From assembly GCA_041398705.1 (NCBI GenBank), contig JAWKUI010000003.1, positions 248,001 to 312,000 of the forward strand: a DNA stretch of 64,000 nucleotides, written 5' to 3'. A program made the translations under genes and the position numbers. The notes below the pieces were generated by a model. The model made no database searches, had not been told where the DNA came from, and saw nothing but the letters and a program-made list of their open reading frames with translations. This document shows positions 8,509 to 17,147 of this stretch, in pieces; the first letter of the stretch is position 1, and every line of letters begins with the position of its first letter. This DNA comes from NORP259 sp041398705. GTDB taxonomy: Bacteria; Planctomycetota; UBA1135; GCA-002686595.

Positions 8509-9855
8509 ATGCAACGGCAATCACTCACCCTGCTTCTTTCCGCTCTCAGCCTCAGTGGTTTGGGCATGGCCCAGAACCTGATGGTGACCGAAAGCACCAA
8601 CGATCACGTCATGCTGTTCGACGGTTTCGACGGCTCGCTGATCAACGCGAACTTCCTCGACCTGAACGCTTCGACGGGCACTCCGCCCAACCTTCCGATC
8701 GAGGCCAAGGTGGTCGGCAGCGAAATCTGGGTTTCCGACCAGAACGCCGACACCATCTTCCGCTTTGATCCCTCCGGTACCTACCTGGGTCAATCGTCGG
8801 CGGCGCTCGACAACGTGCGCGGCTTTGAAGTCGCCTTCGGTTCGGTCTGGGTGGCCAACGCGGCCGGTACCTACGGGCAAGCCCTGGTGCAGCTCGACAT
8901 GAACTTGGACTTCGTGGCGGCGCACGTCGGCGTGGGCTCCCCGTTCGATGCGGTGGAATTCACCCTGGGTGGCGTCAACGGCATGCTTGTCTCCGACATC
9001 AACGACGACATCCTGTGGTTCTTCGATCCGGCCAACCCGGGTACGCCGACGAACTTCATCGATTCCGATGGTGTGGCCAGCTTTGACTTCCCCGAGCAGA
9101 TCACGTTCGATCAAAGCTCCGGTAGCATCCGCGTGACCAGCCTGGTGACCCCGAACGGCTTCTTCGAGTTCGACCCGGTCACCGGCGTGCAACTCGACTA
9201 TGTCGATACCAGCACCCTGTTCGGCAACGGCGGCCTGCGTGCGGCCTATGAACTCGGCAACGGCAACATCATGTACACGAACGGCACCGGCGTGCACATC
9301 TATGACCCGGTTGCCGGCACCTCGACCCCGGCGATCACCGGTGTGCAAGCCCGCTACATCAACCCGATCTCGGGCGGCACCACCGGCACCGCGTTCTGCG
9401 ATCCGGCGACGAACAACTCGACCGGTGGCCCGGCCGTGCTGACGGCCTCCACGGGCTCCGGCGTGGGCGCGAACCTGCACCTGGAGCTGACTGGCGGCCC
9501 GAGCTCTGAGTTCGGCTACTTCCTCGTCGGTACCGCAGCGGAAACGGCCAACCCGATTGCCATCAGCAATGGTTTCCTGTGCTTGTCGACTACGGGCGGC
9601 AACGTCTTCGGTCGTTACAACGTGGTCGGGGGCAACCTGAACTCGATTGGTGCGTTCGATAGCGGCGGTACCTTCCAGAACCTCGTGGGTACTTCCACCG
9701 TCGGCTCCGGCTACGACGTTCCGGTCAACGTTCCGATCACCGGCAACCCGGCCATCATGGCGGGGGATACCTGGCACTTCCAAGCTTGGTATCGCGACAC
9801 GCCGGCCGGTGCGGGTTCCTCGAACCTGTCCAACGGTCTGACGTACACCTTCTAG
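8509..9855 (+). CDS. secreted beta-propeller-like protein with planctomycete-type C-terminal domain
   Basis: A 448-residue protein with a Sec signal peptide (cleavage near GMAQ, about residue 21). Residues 25-290 are a run of beta-rich repeats (EIWVSDQNADTIFRFD, VWVANAAGT, MYTNGTGVHIYDPVAG) suggesting an NHL/YVTN-like propeller. After an FCDPATNNSTGGPAVL linker, a domain of about 130 residues ends with WHFQAWYRDTPAG and NLSNGLTYTF. The same domain ends the protein encoded at 17.8-19.0 kb. It is probably exported to the periplasm or cell surface; a role in surface anchoring or sorting is inference. The start was chosen at MQRQSLTLLLSALSLS, just before the signal-peptide core. Confidence 0.8.
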   Translation: MQRQSLTLLLSALSLSGLGMAQNLMVTESTNDHVMLFDGFDGSLINANFLDLNASTGTPPNLPIEAKVVGSEIWVSDQNADTIFRFDPSGTYLGQSSAALDNVRGFEVAFGSVWVANAAGTYGQALVQLDMNLDFVAAHVGVGSPFDAVEFTLGGVNGMLVSDINDDILWFFDPANPGTPTNFIDSDGVASFDFPEQITFDQSSGSIRVTSLVTPNGFFEFDPVTGVQLDYVDTSTLFGNGGLRAAYELGNGNIMYTNGTGVHIYDPVAGTSTPAITGVQARYINPISGGTTGTAFCDPATNNSTGGPAVLTASTGSGVGANLHLELTGGPSSEFGYFLVGTAAETANPIAISNGFLCLSTTGGNVFGRYNVVGGNLNSIGAFDSGGTFQNLVGTSTVGSGYDVPVNVPITGNPAIMAGDTWHFQAWYRDTPAGAGSSNLSNGLTYTF

Positions 9856-9899
9856 TGAATCGTTGGGGTCTTGAGGGGCCCCTCGTTCCGATTCGACGC

Positions 9900-9938
9900 G
9901 GAGGGGCGGATGCAGGAGAGGCCTGCATCCGCCCCTCC
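9900..9938 (+). terminator. strong hairpin after secreted-protein gene
   Basis: A perfect 17-bp inverted repeat, GGAGGGGCGGATGCAGG and its complement, flanks a 5-base loop (AGAGG). It begins 45 bases after the stop codon of the secreted protein gene. There is no clear T tract, so it may terminate inefficiently, need Rho, or protect the 3' end of the mRNA. It separates this gene from the downstream Reg_prop lipoprotein gene. Confidence 0.7.
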
Positions 9939-10060
9939 GGCCGTTTCCAGGCGGGGGACGGCGGTCCGGATTCTTGCGCGCGCAGTACTATGGCATTCGC
10001 GATGCAGCCGAGAACATGTGGGAGCCGGCTGCCGCGGGCATGCGTACAGGGAGATGGAGA

Positions 10061-11104
10061 ATGAGAGTCGGGTTGAGCCTGCTGGTGATCTGCACTTTGC
10101 CGATGGCGTGCACCGCAACCGTTGACGGAGTGCGTTCCACGGAAAGCGAACCAGCAGCGACCGCGTTTCCTGGCCTTGTCCTTGCGCCCTCTGTAAAGAA
10201 GGAGGTCCGGTTTGAACCCGGCGCGCCCCGCCGCATCACGCGCAATGTCAAGTTGGATCGGCAAGGCCGGCTCTTGATCGCAGCCTACGATGACATCATT
10301 CGCTACGACGGCCGTTCATTCGTGCCGTTGAACAAGGGGGAAGGCCTCGAAAGCTGGTACGCCTTTGATGTGCTCGAGGACCGGCATGGCGACATCTGGA
10401 TTGCCAGCGATCAATCGGGCGTGTTCCGGGTCGATGGGGATACCGGGGCGGTTTCGCGGTTCACCACCGACGATGGCATCGGGAACCGCAGGAACATGTG
10501 CGTGTATGAGGATCGGGCGGGGAACATCTGGATCGGTGGTCAGGGGGGCTTGACCCGCTTTGATGGCACGACCTTCCGCAACTTCACCGTGGCGGATGGC
10601 CTGCCGCACAACGACATCAATACCGTGCTCGAGGATCGCCACGGCAACCTTTGGTTCGGAACCCGGGGCAATGCGGGAATCTACGACGGAGTCCGCTTCC
10701 ACGAGCTGCGGAACGGCGAGAACCAGCCCTTCTTCAACGTTTGGTCGATCCTCGAAGACCGTTCCGGCGACATCTGGTTGATCGACCGGGAGGGCCTCTG
10801 GAGGTTCCACGGGGGCGTCTGCACCCACGAAACGGCCGATGTCTGGAAGGTCTACGAGGATGCCGAAGGGGCCTTTTGGTTCACCGGCATGCTCGCGGGG
10901 GGCACCTCTAGTTTGATGCGAGCGGAATCGAAGGATGCGACCGGGGGGGATTGGGTGCTTCCAGAGGTGTTCCATTCGCCGACCATGCTGTTTGGATTGG
11001 TCCAGGATCCCCAAGGAGTCCTGTGGATTGGCGGGGGGGATGGAATCTGGTCGTACGATGGAGCCACGGCTCGATACCACACGGGCGTAGAGACGGGGCA
11101 GTGA
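10061..11104 (+). CDS. lipoprotein with two-component-regulator propeller (Reg_prop) repeats
   Basis: A 347-residue protein with lipobox LPMAC near residue 16. It has repeated VLEDRHGDIWIAS, VYEDRAGNIWIGG, VLEDRHGNLWFG, ILEDRSGDIWLID and VQDPQGVLWIGGG segments. These D-x-x-G-x-[IL]-W blocks are the Reg_prop beta-propeller blades usually found in the periplasmic sensor half of hybrid two-component proteins. Here there is no transmembrane helix, kinase or receiver domain after the propeller, so it is a stand-alone, probably lipid-anchored ligand-binding propeller. The start at MRVGLSLLV is supported by GGGAG 7 bases upstream. Confidence 0.82.
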   Translation: MRVGLSLLVICTLPMACTATVDGVRSTESEPAATAFPGLVLAPSVKKEVRFEPGAPRRITRNVKLDRQGRLLIAAYDDIIRYDGRSFVPLNKGEGLESWYAFDVLEDRHGDIWIASDQSGVFRVDGDTGAVSRFTTDDGIGNRRNMCVYEDRAGNIWIGGQGGLTRFDGTTFRNFTVADGLPHNDINTVLEDRHGNLWFGTRGNAGIYDGVRFHELRNGENQPFFNVWSILEDRSGDIWLIDREGLWRFHGGVCTHETADVWKVYEDAEGAFWFTGMLAGGTSSLMRAESKDATGGDWVLPEVFHSPTMLFGLVQDPQGVLWIGGGDGIWSYDGATARYHTGVETGQ

Positions 11105-11403
11105 TCGACTTGTGCCCGGGGGCAAGTCCCAGGCCTAGGTACCGCTCAAACCCAGCAAGTAGGGGGAGGGGGCCTGTGGCTCCGGGACGGACTCGGTGTT
11201 CCTCACGCAAAAGAGCGTCGAGATCGGTTGCCCACCCGCAAGGCGCCGAAGAATCCGGATACGTCCATATGTCGCGCCATACGGCCCTGGCTCCGGTAGT
11301 GGATCGCGCCGTTTGGATTCCGGCAGCAATCCTGCGGCGGCGTTGCTAGAGTCTGGTTTACTCTCCATTCATCTAGACAAGTGACAAGGAGTGAGGGGAT
11401 TTC
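11105..11403. other. intergenic region, nothing recognised
   Basis: About 300 bases between the Reg_prop lipoprotein gene and the first RPF-motif membrane protein gene, same orientation. I saw no conserved frame, tRNA or strong hairpin. An AAGGAG at about 15 bases before the downstream ATG is a somewhat distant ribosome-binding site. Confidence 0.4.
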
Positions 11404-12180
11404 ATGAAAGCGAGACTGCAGACCCTGGACCGCCTGCTACGAGGTGGCTTCACCGATCCGGCCCAACTCACCTCATCGGGTCCGCGCGTCACGATCCGTA
11501 CCCTGTTGGGATTCTGCATGGCCCTGGGCGCTCTGTACGGTGTGATGATGGGGCTGTTCTCGTTGCTTGCCTGGGAAGATACGGGCACAGCATTGCTGCA
11601 GATGCTGTCGACCATGGTGAAGGTGCCGCTGCTTTTCCTCTTGACCCTGGCGATCACCTTTCCATCGCTTTACGTACTGAGTGCACTCTCCCGAACTTCC
11701 TTGGGCGCAGAGCAGACCGCTCAGCTGCTGCTGGTTGCGGTCACGGTGGATCTGGCACTGCTCGCCAGCTTGGGCCCGATTCTGGCCTTCTTCACCCTGT
11801 CCACCGAAAGCTATCCGTTCATGAAACTCCTGAACGTGCTGCTCTTCACCGTAGCAGGCATCGGCGGTCTGACGTTCCTCCAAAGAACCTTGGCGAAATG
11901 GTTCCAGCCCTCCCCCGCGGAGGCCGAGGGGTTGGACTCGGGAGAGCTCTCCGATGCTGCCGATTCCCTTGCATGGAGACGCCGCAAGGGCCAAGAGCCT
12001 AGCCGTACGCGCCGCCTGTTCTTCGGTTGGTGCGTTCTGTTCGGAGTTGTTGGCGCGCAGATGGGATGGGTGCTGCGTCCCTTCCTGGGGGACCCGGGGC
12101 AGCCCTTTGCGCTATTCCGCGAGCGCGAGTCGAACATCCTGGCCCAGGTCCTGACCTCGTTGGGGCGCCTCTTCCAGTGA
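11404..12180 (+). CDS. polytopic membrane protein with WVLRPF motif (paralogue 1)
   Basis: A 258-residue protein with about five transmembrane segments (approximately 31-55, 66-92, 103-128, 139-158, 204-225). A charged cytoplasmic-looking linker lies at about 165-203. It ends with QMGWVLRPFLGDPGQPF and then an R-x-R-E-S-N stretch. The next gene encodes a clear paralogue with the same order, including YGxxMG in helix 1 and LQML...K-x-PLL in helix 2. I recognise the WxLRPFxGxP motif as recurrent in uncharacterised planctomycete membrane proteins but know no function. The next gene overlaps its stop codon (GTGA). Confidence 0.75.
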   Translation: MKARLQTLDRLLRGGFTDPAQLTSSGPRVTIRTLLGFCMALGALYGVMMGLFSLLAWEDTGTALLQMLSTMVKVPLLFLLTLAITFPSLYVLSALSRTSLGAEQTAQLLLVAVTVDLALLASLGPILAFFTLSTESYPFMKLLNVLLFTVAGIGGLTFLQRTLAKWFQPSPAEAEGLDSGELSDAADSLAWRRRKGQEPSRTRRLFFGWCVLFGVVGAQMGWVLRPFLGDPGQPFALFRERESNILAQVLTSLGRLFQ

Positions 12181-12836
12181 CCGACGGAGCCGCTGCGCAA
12201 ATGCTGCGTGACTTGCTCGAGGCCCGGGAAACGCGCAGTGGGCCGGCTGCGGGCCAGCGCCTCGCTCCCTTAGCACTCTGGGTCTGTCTCGCGGGCCTGG
12301 TCTACGGCATCTGCATGGGCAGCTGGCAGTGGAGGCCTTTGCAGATGTTGTACTCCGGAATCAAGACGCCCTTGCTCATCTCTGCGGGCGGCTTGTTCGT
12401 GGTTCCGTTTTTCCTCGTGCTGCACCTGCTACTGGGCTTGCGCGAGGATTTCGGCCGCGCCCTGCGCAGCGTCTTGCGCAGTCAAGTGGTGGTGGCCATC
12501 AGCTTGGCGAGCCTGGGACCGCTGCAACTCGTTTGGTACACGGCCATCGACAACTACTCCCAGGCCAAGGCTTGCAACGGAATGAACTTCCTGCTGGCCA
12601 GCCTTGCCGGTCAATGGACCCTGGCGCGTTTGTATCGACCGTTGATCGCGCGGGATCCCCGGCACCGGCTGACACTGGCCGCGTGGCTATCGGCCTATTG
12701 GTTCGTCTCGATCCAATTGGCCTGGATTCTGCGTCCGTTCATCGGTCGGCCAGGCGAAACAACCCAGTTCTTCCGCGATGAAGCCTGGGGCAATGCGTAT
12801 GTGGAAGCCTGGCGTGCGTTGCTTGGATCGTTCTGA
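12177..12836 (+). CDS. polytopic membrane protein with WILRPF motif (paralogue 2)
   Basis: A 219-residue paralogue of the preceding protein, also with about five hydrophobic segments and ending QLAWILRPFIGRPGETTQFF followed by a D-E-x-W-G-N stretch. I chose the GTG that overlaps the previous stop (GTGA), giving translational coupling; an ATG eight codons further in is the alternative. The pair probably forms a heteromeric membrane complex, which is inference from tandem duplication and coupling only. No catalytic motif is visible. Confidence 0.72.
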   Translation: MTDGAAAQMLRDLLEARETRSGPAAGQRLAPLALWVCLAGLVYGICMGSWQWRPLQMLYSGIKTPLLISAGGLFVVPFFLVLHLLLGLREDFGRALRSVLRSQVVVAISLASLGPLQLVWYTAIDNYSQAKACNGMNFLLASLAGQWTLARLYRPLIARDPRHRLTLAAWLSAYWFVSIQLAWILRPFIGRPGETTQFFRDEAWGNAYVEAWRALLGSF

Positions 12837-12977
12837 ACGAAGGCTGAGGCCACGGTCCGGTTCCTGCTGTTCCTCCGGGCCGGGCAGCGGCTTGCGCCGT
12901 TCCACGTTTCCGGCTCTTGTCCTGACGCAACCAGTGAGGAACGAGAGATCCAAGCCGAGGGGCTGGCGACTGCGGAG

Positions 12978-13583
12978 TCAGTGCACCTCGCTCGTGGGAA
13001 CCTCCCAATCCAGCGAAGGCGGAGAACAGGCCGTCTCGGCGCCCATCGCCCGCCGCAGGGCTGGGTAGATCCGCGAGCCGAGGATGTTCACCGTCAGCTC
13101 GCCAAACGCTTCGTCGCCGTAGATCTTGCGGAGCTGGGCCACCGTCTTCGAATCGCCATTCTCGCCCCGGACCACTTGGCTCGCGAGCTGGTGCACGAGG
13201 CGGAGATCCGTGGGGAGTTCGCTCGGAGCTTCCAGCAGCTGCCGCAGGACTTCGCGATCCACCCCTTCCTCCAGCGCCATCCGGATGCTCAGCTGGGTGC
13301 ACTGCCCGCAATCATCCGCCAGCAACGCCGAAATGCAGGCCACGTAGTGCGCATCCACCGGCAGGTGCTCGCGGGTCATGGACATCGCCATCGCCGCAGC
13401 GAAGGTGTCGTAGGCCGGCCGGGAGTCATCCAGCAACTGCTCCATGTAGCCGACGTCGTATCCGTAGTGCGCGCCGAACTCGCGCAGCTCACCGCGCACC
13501 GCTTCGTTGTCGGGGGCGGAGGGCACTACCGATTGACAGGCGGCGAGCAGGGAGACGAGCGTGATTCGGGCGAGGGATTGCAT
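12978..13583 (-). CDS. lipoprotein with carboxymuconolactone-decarboxylase/AhpD-like core
   Basis: A 201-residue protein with lipobox LLAAC (Cys about 16). A helical domain carries the AhpD/CMD-like block HYVACISALLADDCGQCTQL, with a CxxC pair at the position of the AhpD redox cysteines. The histidine usually four residues after the second Cys is replaced by Ser (C-T-Q-L-S), so classic alkylhydroperoxidase chemistry may be altered. Lipid-anchored extracytoplasmic location is unusual for this fold. It is convergent with the RPF-motif pair. Confidence 0.75.
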   Translation of the reverse strand: MQSLARITLVSLLAACQSVVPSAPDNEAVRGELREFGAHYGYDVGYMEQLLDDSRPAYDTFAAAMAMSMTREHLPVDAHYVACISALLADDCGQCTQLSIRMALEEGVDREVLRQLLEAPSELPTDLRLVHQLASQVVRGENGDSKTVAQLRKIYGDEAFGELTVNILGSRIYPALRRAMGAETACSPPSLDWEVPTSEVH

Positions 13584-13674
13584 GGTCGAACCTTAGTCCC
13601 GCGGGGACACTGCGTCAATTGGTCTGGGCCCCGGGCCGGGGATCTGCCACGCCGCGGGGCGCGACGCGACGAAT

Positions 13675-14763
13675 TCAGAACGCGATGTGCTGATCACCGG
13701 CGATGTCCTTGAACTGCCGTTCCGCAAGGATCTTGCCCATGGGTTTGCCTTCTGAATCCCGAACTTCTTTCACCAGTTGAAGGATGTAGTCGCACCGGAC
13801 CGCTTTGAAACGGTAGTGGCTTTGTCCGGCGTCGTACCTTATCGACTGATAGGCATCGGGCCATTCCCATGGCCACCAGTCAAGATAGTCGTTCTGTGGG
13901 TCTTTGCGCCGGATTCCGCGACTCTCTGCATCGGAAGGCCAGCGCAAGACGATTCGGAGATCGCCTGCGTACAGCTCGGGGGGGATGGTACAGGAGTACT
14001 CGAAGGCGGGGGAAACGACGACTCGGTCCGTGCCGTGCCTCGGAAGGTTGACGGGATCGATCAGGCAGGCCTCGTCTGAGCCAAGCCCCAGCCAGAGGTA
14101 GGGCTGCTCATCCCAAGCGTAGAGCGCAACGTCGCCGGAGTACGGGCGACCAGCAATCTCATTCGGTACGCCGATGCGCACTCCACCCCAGGGCCCCGAA
14201 TGGCTCTTGAAGAGAGAGTCGTAAATCGTGAGGGAGTAGCCATGGGGGTTTTCAAAGTGCAGGGTGCCATAGAGGGGCGTGTACTCGATGGGCAGGGGGG
14301 GCGCACCATGACCTAGGCTGTATTGGCCCGATTGCGGATCGAGACGGACCGGGGATTCCTCCAGGGACCAACGAAAAGAGTCCTGTGCGGTAAACCAGAA
14401 GTCATGCCGGTCTTCGGTTCTAGCAGGGGATTCGAATGGCCAAACGATCAAGGTCAAGGCGGGGGCTTCGTCCCATTCCCAGGGCCAAGTGCCTTCGACG
14501 GAGAAGTGGCCCAAGCCGTCCGGAATCACGTTCTCGCCCATCGTGATGTGGCGGCCCGGATCGCGCTGCAGGAGTTCGACTTGGAGGGGGCCGGACCAGG
14601 GCTGGTCATCGGGGCCGAGCAGGGTCCCTTCAACCCGAATGACGATGTGCGAAGCCTCCGGAGTCATCGCAGGGACATTGGGTTCGGGCTGGCAAGCGCA
14701 GAGGGCGAGCCAGGGCGCAAAGCGATGTGCCCCGGCGGCGCGTAACAGGTTCCTTAGCGGCAT
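13675..14763 (-). CDS. large lipoprotein-like protein of unknown function
   Basis: A 362-residue protein whose N-terminus (RFAPWLALCACQPEP) looks like a signal peptide with a Cys lipobox. Residues 40-110 suggest a beta-sandwich of the carboxypeptidase-regulatory-like type (IRVEGTLLGPDDQPWSGPLQVELL, ...GHFSVEGTW). The remainder is beta-rich with many Trp/Tyr/Pro residues (DYLDWWPWEWPD) and no recognised motif. Probably a periplasmic or surface protein. It is transcribed away from the AlkD operon end, with an 83-base gap. Confidence 0.68.
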   Translation of the reverse strand: MPLRNLLRAAGAHRFAPWLALCACQPEPNVPAMTPEASHIVIRVEGTLLGPDDQPWSGPLQVELLQRDPGRHITMGENVIPDGLGHFSVEGTWPWEWDEAPALTLIVWPFESPARTEDRHDFWFTAQDSFRWSLEESPVRLDPQSGQYSLGHGAPPLPIEYTPLYGTLHFENPHGYSLTIYDSLFKSHSGPWGGVRIGVPNEIAGRPYSGDVALYAWDEQPYLWLGLGSDEACLIDPVNLPRHGTDRVVVSPAFEYSCTIPPELYAGDLRIVLRWPSDAESRGIRRKDPQNDYLDWWPWEWPDAYQSIRYDAGQSHYRFKAVRCDYILQLVKEVRDSEGKPMGKILAERQFKDIAGDQHIAF

Positions 14764-14846
14764 GGGAACAGGTAGCGGCGAGTGCGCTCCGGGTTACCCA
14801 ATTCCAGCAGTCCGCATGCGGAGCCGGATGACGGGGCGATTGCGTG

Positions 14847-15590
14847 TCAGCGGGCTTTCGTGCCGACCCGTTTGCGCACGGCCGGGCTGCTGAGTTCCCG
14901 CAGGGCGTGGGAGCCGATCCAGCGCGGCGTGGCGTCTTCGGACTTGGCCAGGAGCTGGGCGGTTTGCAGGGCAGCGGCGTGCAGTTTCGCGTTGCGCTTG
15001 CCGATGGCGCGCAGGGCCATGTTGACGGCTTTCTTGACGTATTCGCGCTCGTCGTCGGCCGCCTTTTCGATGAGTTTGAGCCCGTCCTGGAACGCGCCGT
15101 CCGAGGCGTCCTTGTCGTGCACGCTCAGGCTCCAGAGCAGCGCGAATGCCGTGCGTTTGGTGAACTCCGGTTTGGCCTTGGCCCATTGCGGAACCTTCTT
15201 CCAGGCGTGGGCGGTGCGGTCGAAGAGGTGGAAACAGGCGGTGTCGACGATGGCCCAGTTGTCGAAGTCCGCTGCCCAGGTGTTCATCTGCGCAACGGTA
15301 ACCTGCTCCGGATCGTCGACCATGGTCGCCAGCATGCGGGCTTCGTAACGACCCGACTTCCAAAGCTCCAAGGCAAGTTTGTGGTCGGTGCCGATCTGCT
15401 TCGCGTACTTTTTCAGGTCGCCGACGGTGACTCCAAAGGGTTTGGCGGCCTCGATCCCGTACTTGTCGAGCTCCTGGATCTGCTTCTTGGTGCCTTTCGC
15501 TTCGAGCCAACGCAACGCATCGGCAATCGTCGTGCGCTGCGTTTCTGCGTCCGCGCTGCGCCGGCGCGTCGAGGTCTTTTTAGCGGCCAT
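14847..15590 (-). CDS. DNA alkylation repair protein, AlkD-like
   Basis: A 247-residue, helix-rich, lysine-rich protein. The repeats (GVTVGDLKKYAKQIGTDHKLALELWKSGRYEARMLATMVDD and DFDNWAIVDTACFHLFDRT) match the HEAT-like AlkD/AlkC family (PF08713), DNA glycosylases that excise bulky or alkylated bases without base flipping. The W-x-x-x-x-x-E-x-R/M-L block and the D-N-W-x-x-x-D motif contain the expected DNA-contact residues. Last gene of a coupled operon: its start overlaps the end of the SRPBCC lipoprotein gene by 11 bases. Confidence 0.82.
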   Translation of the reverse strand: MAAKKTSTRRRSADAETQRTTIADALRWLEAKGTKKQIQELDKYGIEAAKPFGVTVGDLKKYAKQIGTDHKLALELWKSGRYEARMLATMVDDPEQVTVAQMNTWAADFDNWAIVDTACFHLFDRTAHAWKKVPQWAKAKPEFTKRTAFALLWSLSVHDKDASDGAFQDGLKLIEKAADDEREYVKKAVNMALRAIGKRNAKLHAAALQTAQLLAKSEDATPRWIGSHALRELSSPAVRKRVGTKAR

Positions 15591-16158
15591 CGGGGTCTGC
15601 TTGGGTTGGGGATTTCAATACTGCGGCGAGGAGATGGTACACCTCACCCGCTTGCCTGAGATTCTCGATGTCGTAGTCGCAGATGGCCTTGTCGGGGTAC
15701 GCGACCGAGATTTCGAGCTGGGTGATCGGACCCGGCTGCTCTTGCCACCGGGCGGTGACCAGGAGGGGCGGCCAATCGGAACCGTCGTAGGATTCGGTGT
15801 AGACCAGGCGGTGGGGCGGATGCACTTCGAGGTACCTCCCCCGCATCCCGAACTCCTGGCCGCCTGCCATGCGGAACAGGTACCGATAGGAGCCTCCCTC
15901 GCGCAGGTCCACCTCGCATTCGGCAAGCTCGCGGCCATTGGCGCTGAGCCATTGGCGGATCAGGGCAGGCGTGGTCATGGCTTCGAAGACCGCGTTGCGC
16001 TCCGCCTGGAACGTCCGATTCAAGGTGACCTGCAGTTCGCCTTGGCGCGTCACCGTGAACTCCTCCTGCGCCGGGCCGGGTGCGGCCCCCTGCGGCTGCA
16101 GGCCGTGGCAGCCTGCCAGGAGCCATGCGACGACGGCCCATTCGTGGAGGAGTTTCAT
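15580..16158 (-). CDS. SRPBCC/AHSA1-domain lipoprotein
   Basis: A 192-residue protein with lipobox LLAGC (Cys about 17). It is followed by an AHSA1/START-like domain: VTLNRTFQAERNAVFEAMTTPALIRQWL, then CEVDLREGGSYRYLFRM and GRYLEVHPPHRLVYTESYDG. These are the canonical strand and helix blocks of activator-of-Hsp90-ATPase-homologue (AHSA1) hydrophobic-ligand-binding proteins. Members with a lipid anchor are uncommon; most are cytosolic. It is coupled by ATGA to the upstream GyrI-like gene and overlaps the AlkD gene downstream. Confidence 0.82.
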   Translation of the reverse strand: MKLLHEWAVVAWLLAGCHGLQPQGAAPGPAQEEFTVTRQGELQVTLNRTFQAERNAVFEAMTTPALIRQWLSANGRELAECEVDLREGGSYRYLFRMAGGQEFGMRGRYLEVHPPHRLVYTESYDGSDWPPLLVTARWQEQPGPITQLEISVAYPDKAICDYDIENLRQAGEVYHLLAAVLKSPTQADPDGR

Positions 16159-16640
16159 GACGCGGCTTCGATCAGTGGGAGGTTCAATTCCGTACGCCAG
16201 GTGCTGGGATCCGGATCCGATTCGGGGCCGGTGAGATACCGTTCCCAGAGATTCGAAGCGGGTTTCAGGCCTCCGGCCGCCAGATCCGATGCGGCCTGGT
16301 CGCCGAACGATTGCCAGGCGGAAAACAAGCCCTCATAGGGGCCGTGGTACACCGTCTGCACGACTTTCGCCGCCGGAAGGTTTCCCGGCCGAACCCGGCC
16401 AGCAGCGGCAATCGCACCGCCCACCGGGAAGCCGACTTCGAAATCAAACAGATCGGAGGAGAGGTTCAGGTGATGGGCAAACAGCGGACCGGTCGGTTGC
16501 ACGCCCTGGGCTTGCAATGCGGCCAGGATCTCGTGAATCGCCGTCGGCATCTCTGCCGGCATTTGTTCGCGGGGGATCGTCAGGTGGATGACCGCAGCCG
16601 GGTGCGCTTCGGTTTCGAGGATTCGGTGGGATTCGATCAT
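16155..16640 (-). CDS. GyrI-like / AraC effector-binding domain protein
   Basis: A 161-residue single-domain protein. The blocks HEILAALQAQGVQPTGPLFAHHLNLSSDLFDFEVGFPV, RVRPGNLPAAKVVQTVYHGPYEGLFSAWQSF and WERYLTGPESDPDPSTWRTELNLPL follow the order of the GyrI-like small-molecule-binding (SHS2 duplicated) family. Such proteins sequester or hydrolyse hydrophobic cyclic or aromatic compounds. It lies 27 bases downstream of the AHSA1 gene and is coupled by ATGA to the next gene, which suggests the operon handles hydrophobic toxic compounds (inference). Confidence 0.83.
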   Translation of the reverse strand: MIESHRILETEAHPAAVIHLTIPREQMPAEMPTAIHEILAALQAQGVQPTGPLFAHHLNLSSDLFDFEVGFPVGGAIAAAGRVRPGNLPAAKVVQTVYHGPYEGLFSAWQSFGDQAASDLAAGGLKPASNLWERYLTGPESDPDPSTWRTELNLPLIEAAS

Positions 16641-16667
16641 GGGAGGACTCTGGTGGGGGGAAGGGGT

Positions 16668-17147
16668 TCAAACCATCGACTCGAACAGCTTGTCGAGCGC
16701 GGCATACCCTTCGCCGATGCCGCTTTCCATCGGGGAAGCCAGGACCATGTCGCGGGCTTCCTTGGTCTCGTAGAGCATGTGCACCGAGCAGAGGGTCCCG
16801 CCCGCGATCTCTTCCAGCTCGTTCGTGATCAACGCTTCGCCGGGATACCACGGGCTGTCGAACCGCTCCGTCGCGACAATGCGCTTGCCTGCGACGATCT
16901 CGCGGTACACGCCGCCCATGCCCATCTCCGCGCCGCTCTCGTGGCGCCAGACGTAGCGATAGGTGCCGCCGACCCGCAGGTCGATCTCGCAGACGGGCAT
17001 CGTCCAGCCGCCGCGCACGCCGAGCCATCGCTTCAAGAGCTCCGGCCGGGTCCAAGCATCGAAGACCAGGGCGCGCGGCGCATCGAACCGGCGCGTCATC
17101 ACGATTTCCAGTTCGCCCAGGGCTCGGATGGAGAGGGGATGGCTCAT
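16668..17147 (-). CDS. SRPBCC/AHSA1 family protein
   Basis: A 159-residue cytosolic AHSA1-like protein with IVMTRRFDAPRALVFDAWTRPELLKRWL, CEIDLRVGGTYRYVW and GVYREIVAGKRIVATERFD at the expected positions. This family commonly pairs with ArsR regulators, as here. The start at MSHPLSIRALGE overlaps the ArsR stop codon by the ATGA arrangement; the longer frame upstream only reads through the ArsR gene in another frame. Likely binds a hydrophobic ligand. Confidence 0.87.
   Translation of the reverse strand: MSHPLSIRALGELEIVMTRRFDAPRALVFDAWTRPELLKRWLGVRGGWTMPVCEIDLRVGGTYRYVWRHESGAEMGMGGVYREIVAGKRIVATERFDSPWYPGEALITNELEEIAGGTLCSVHMLYETKEARDMVLASPMESGIGEGYAALDKLFESMV

Noticed and set aside
8521..9783. 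420-codon minus-strand frame opposite the secreted propeller gene
   Set aside because: His/Val/Gly-rich with no motif; the sense strand has signal peptide, repeats and a conserved tail.
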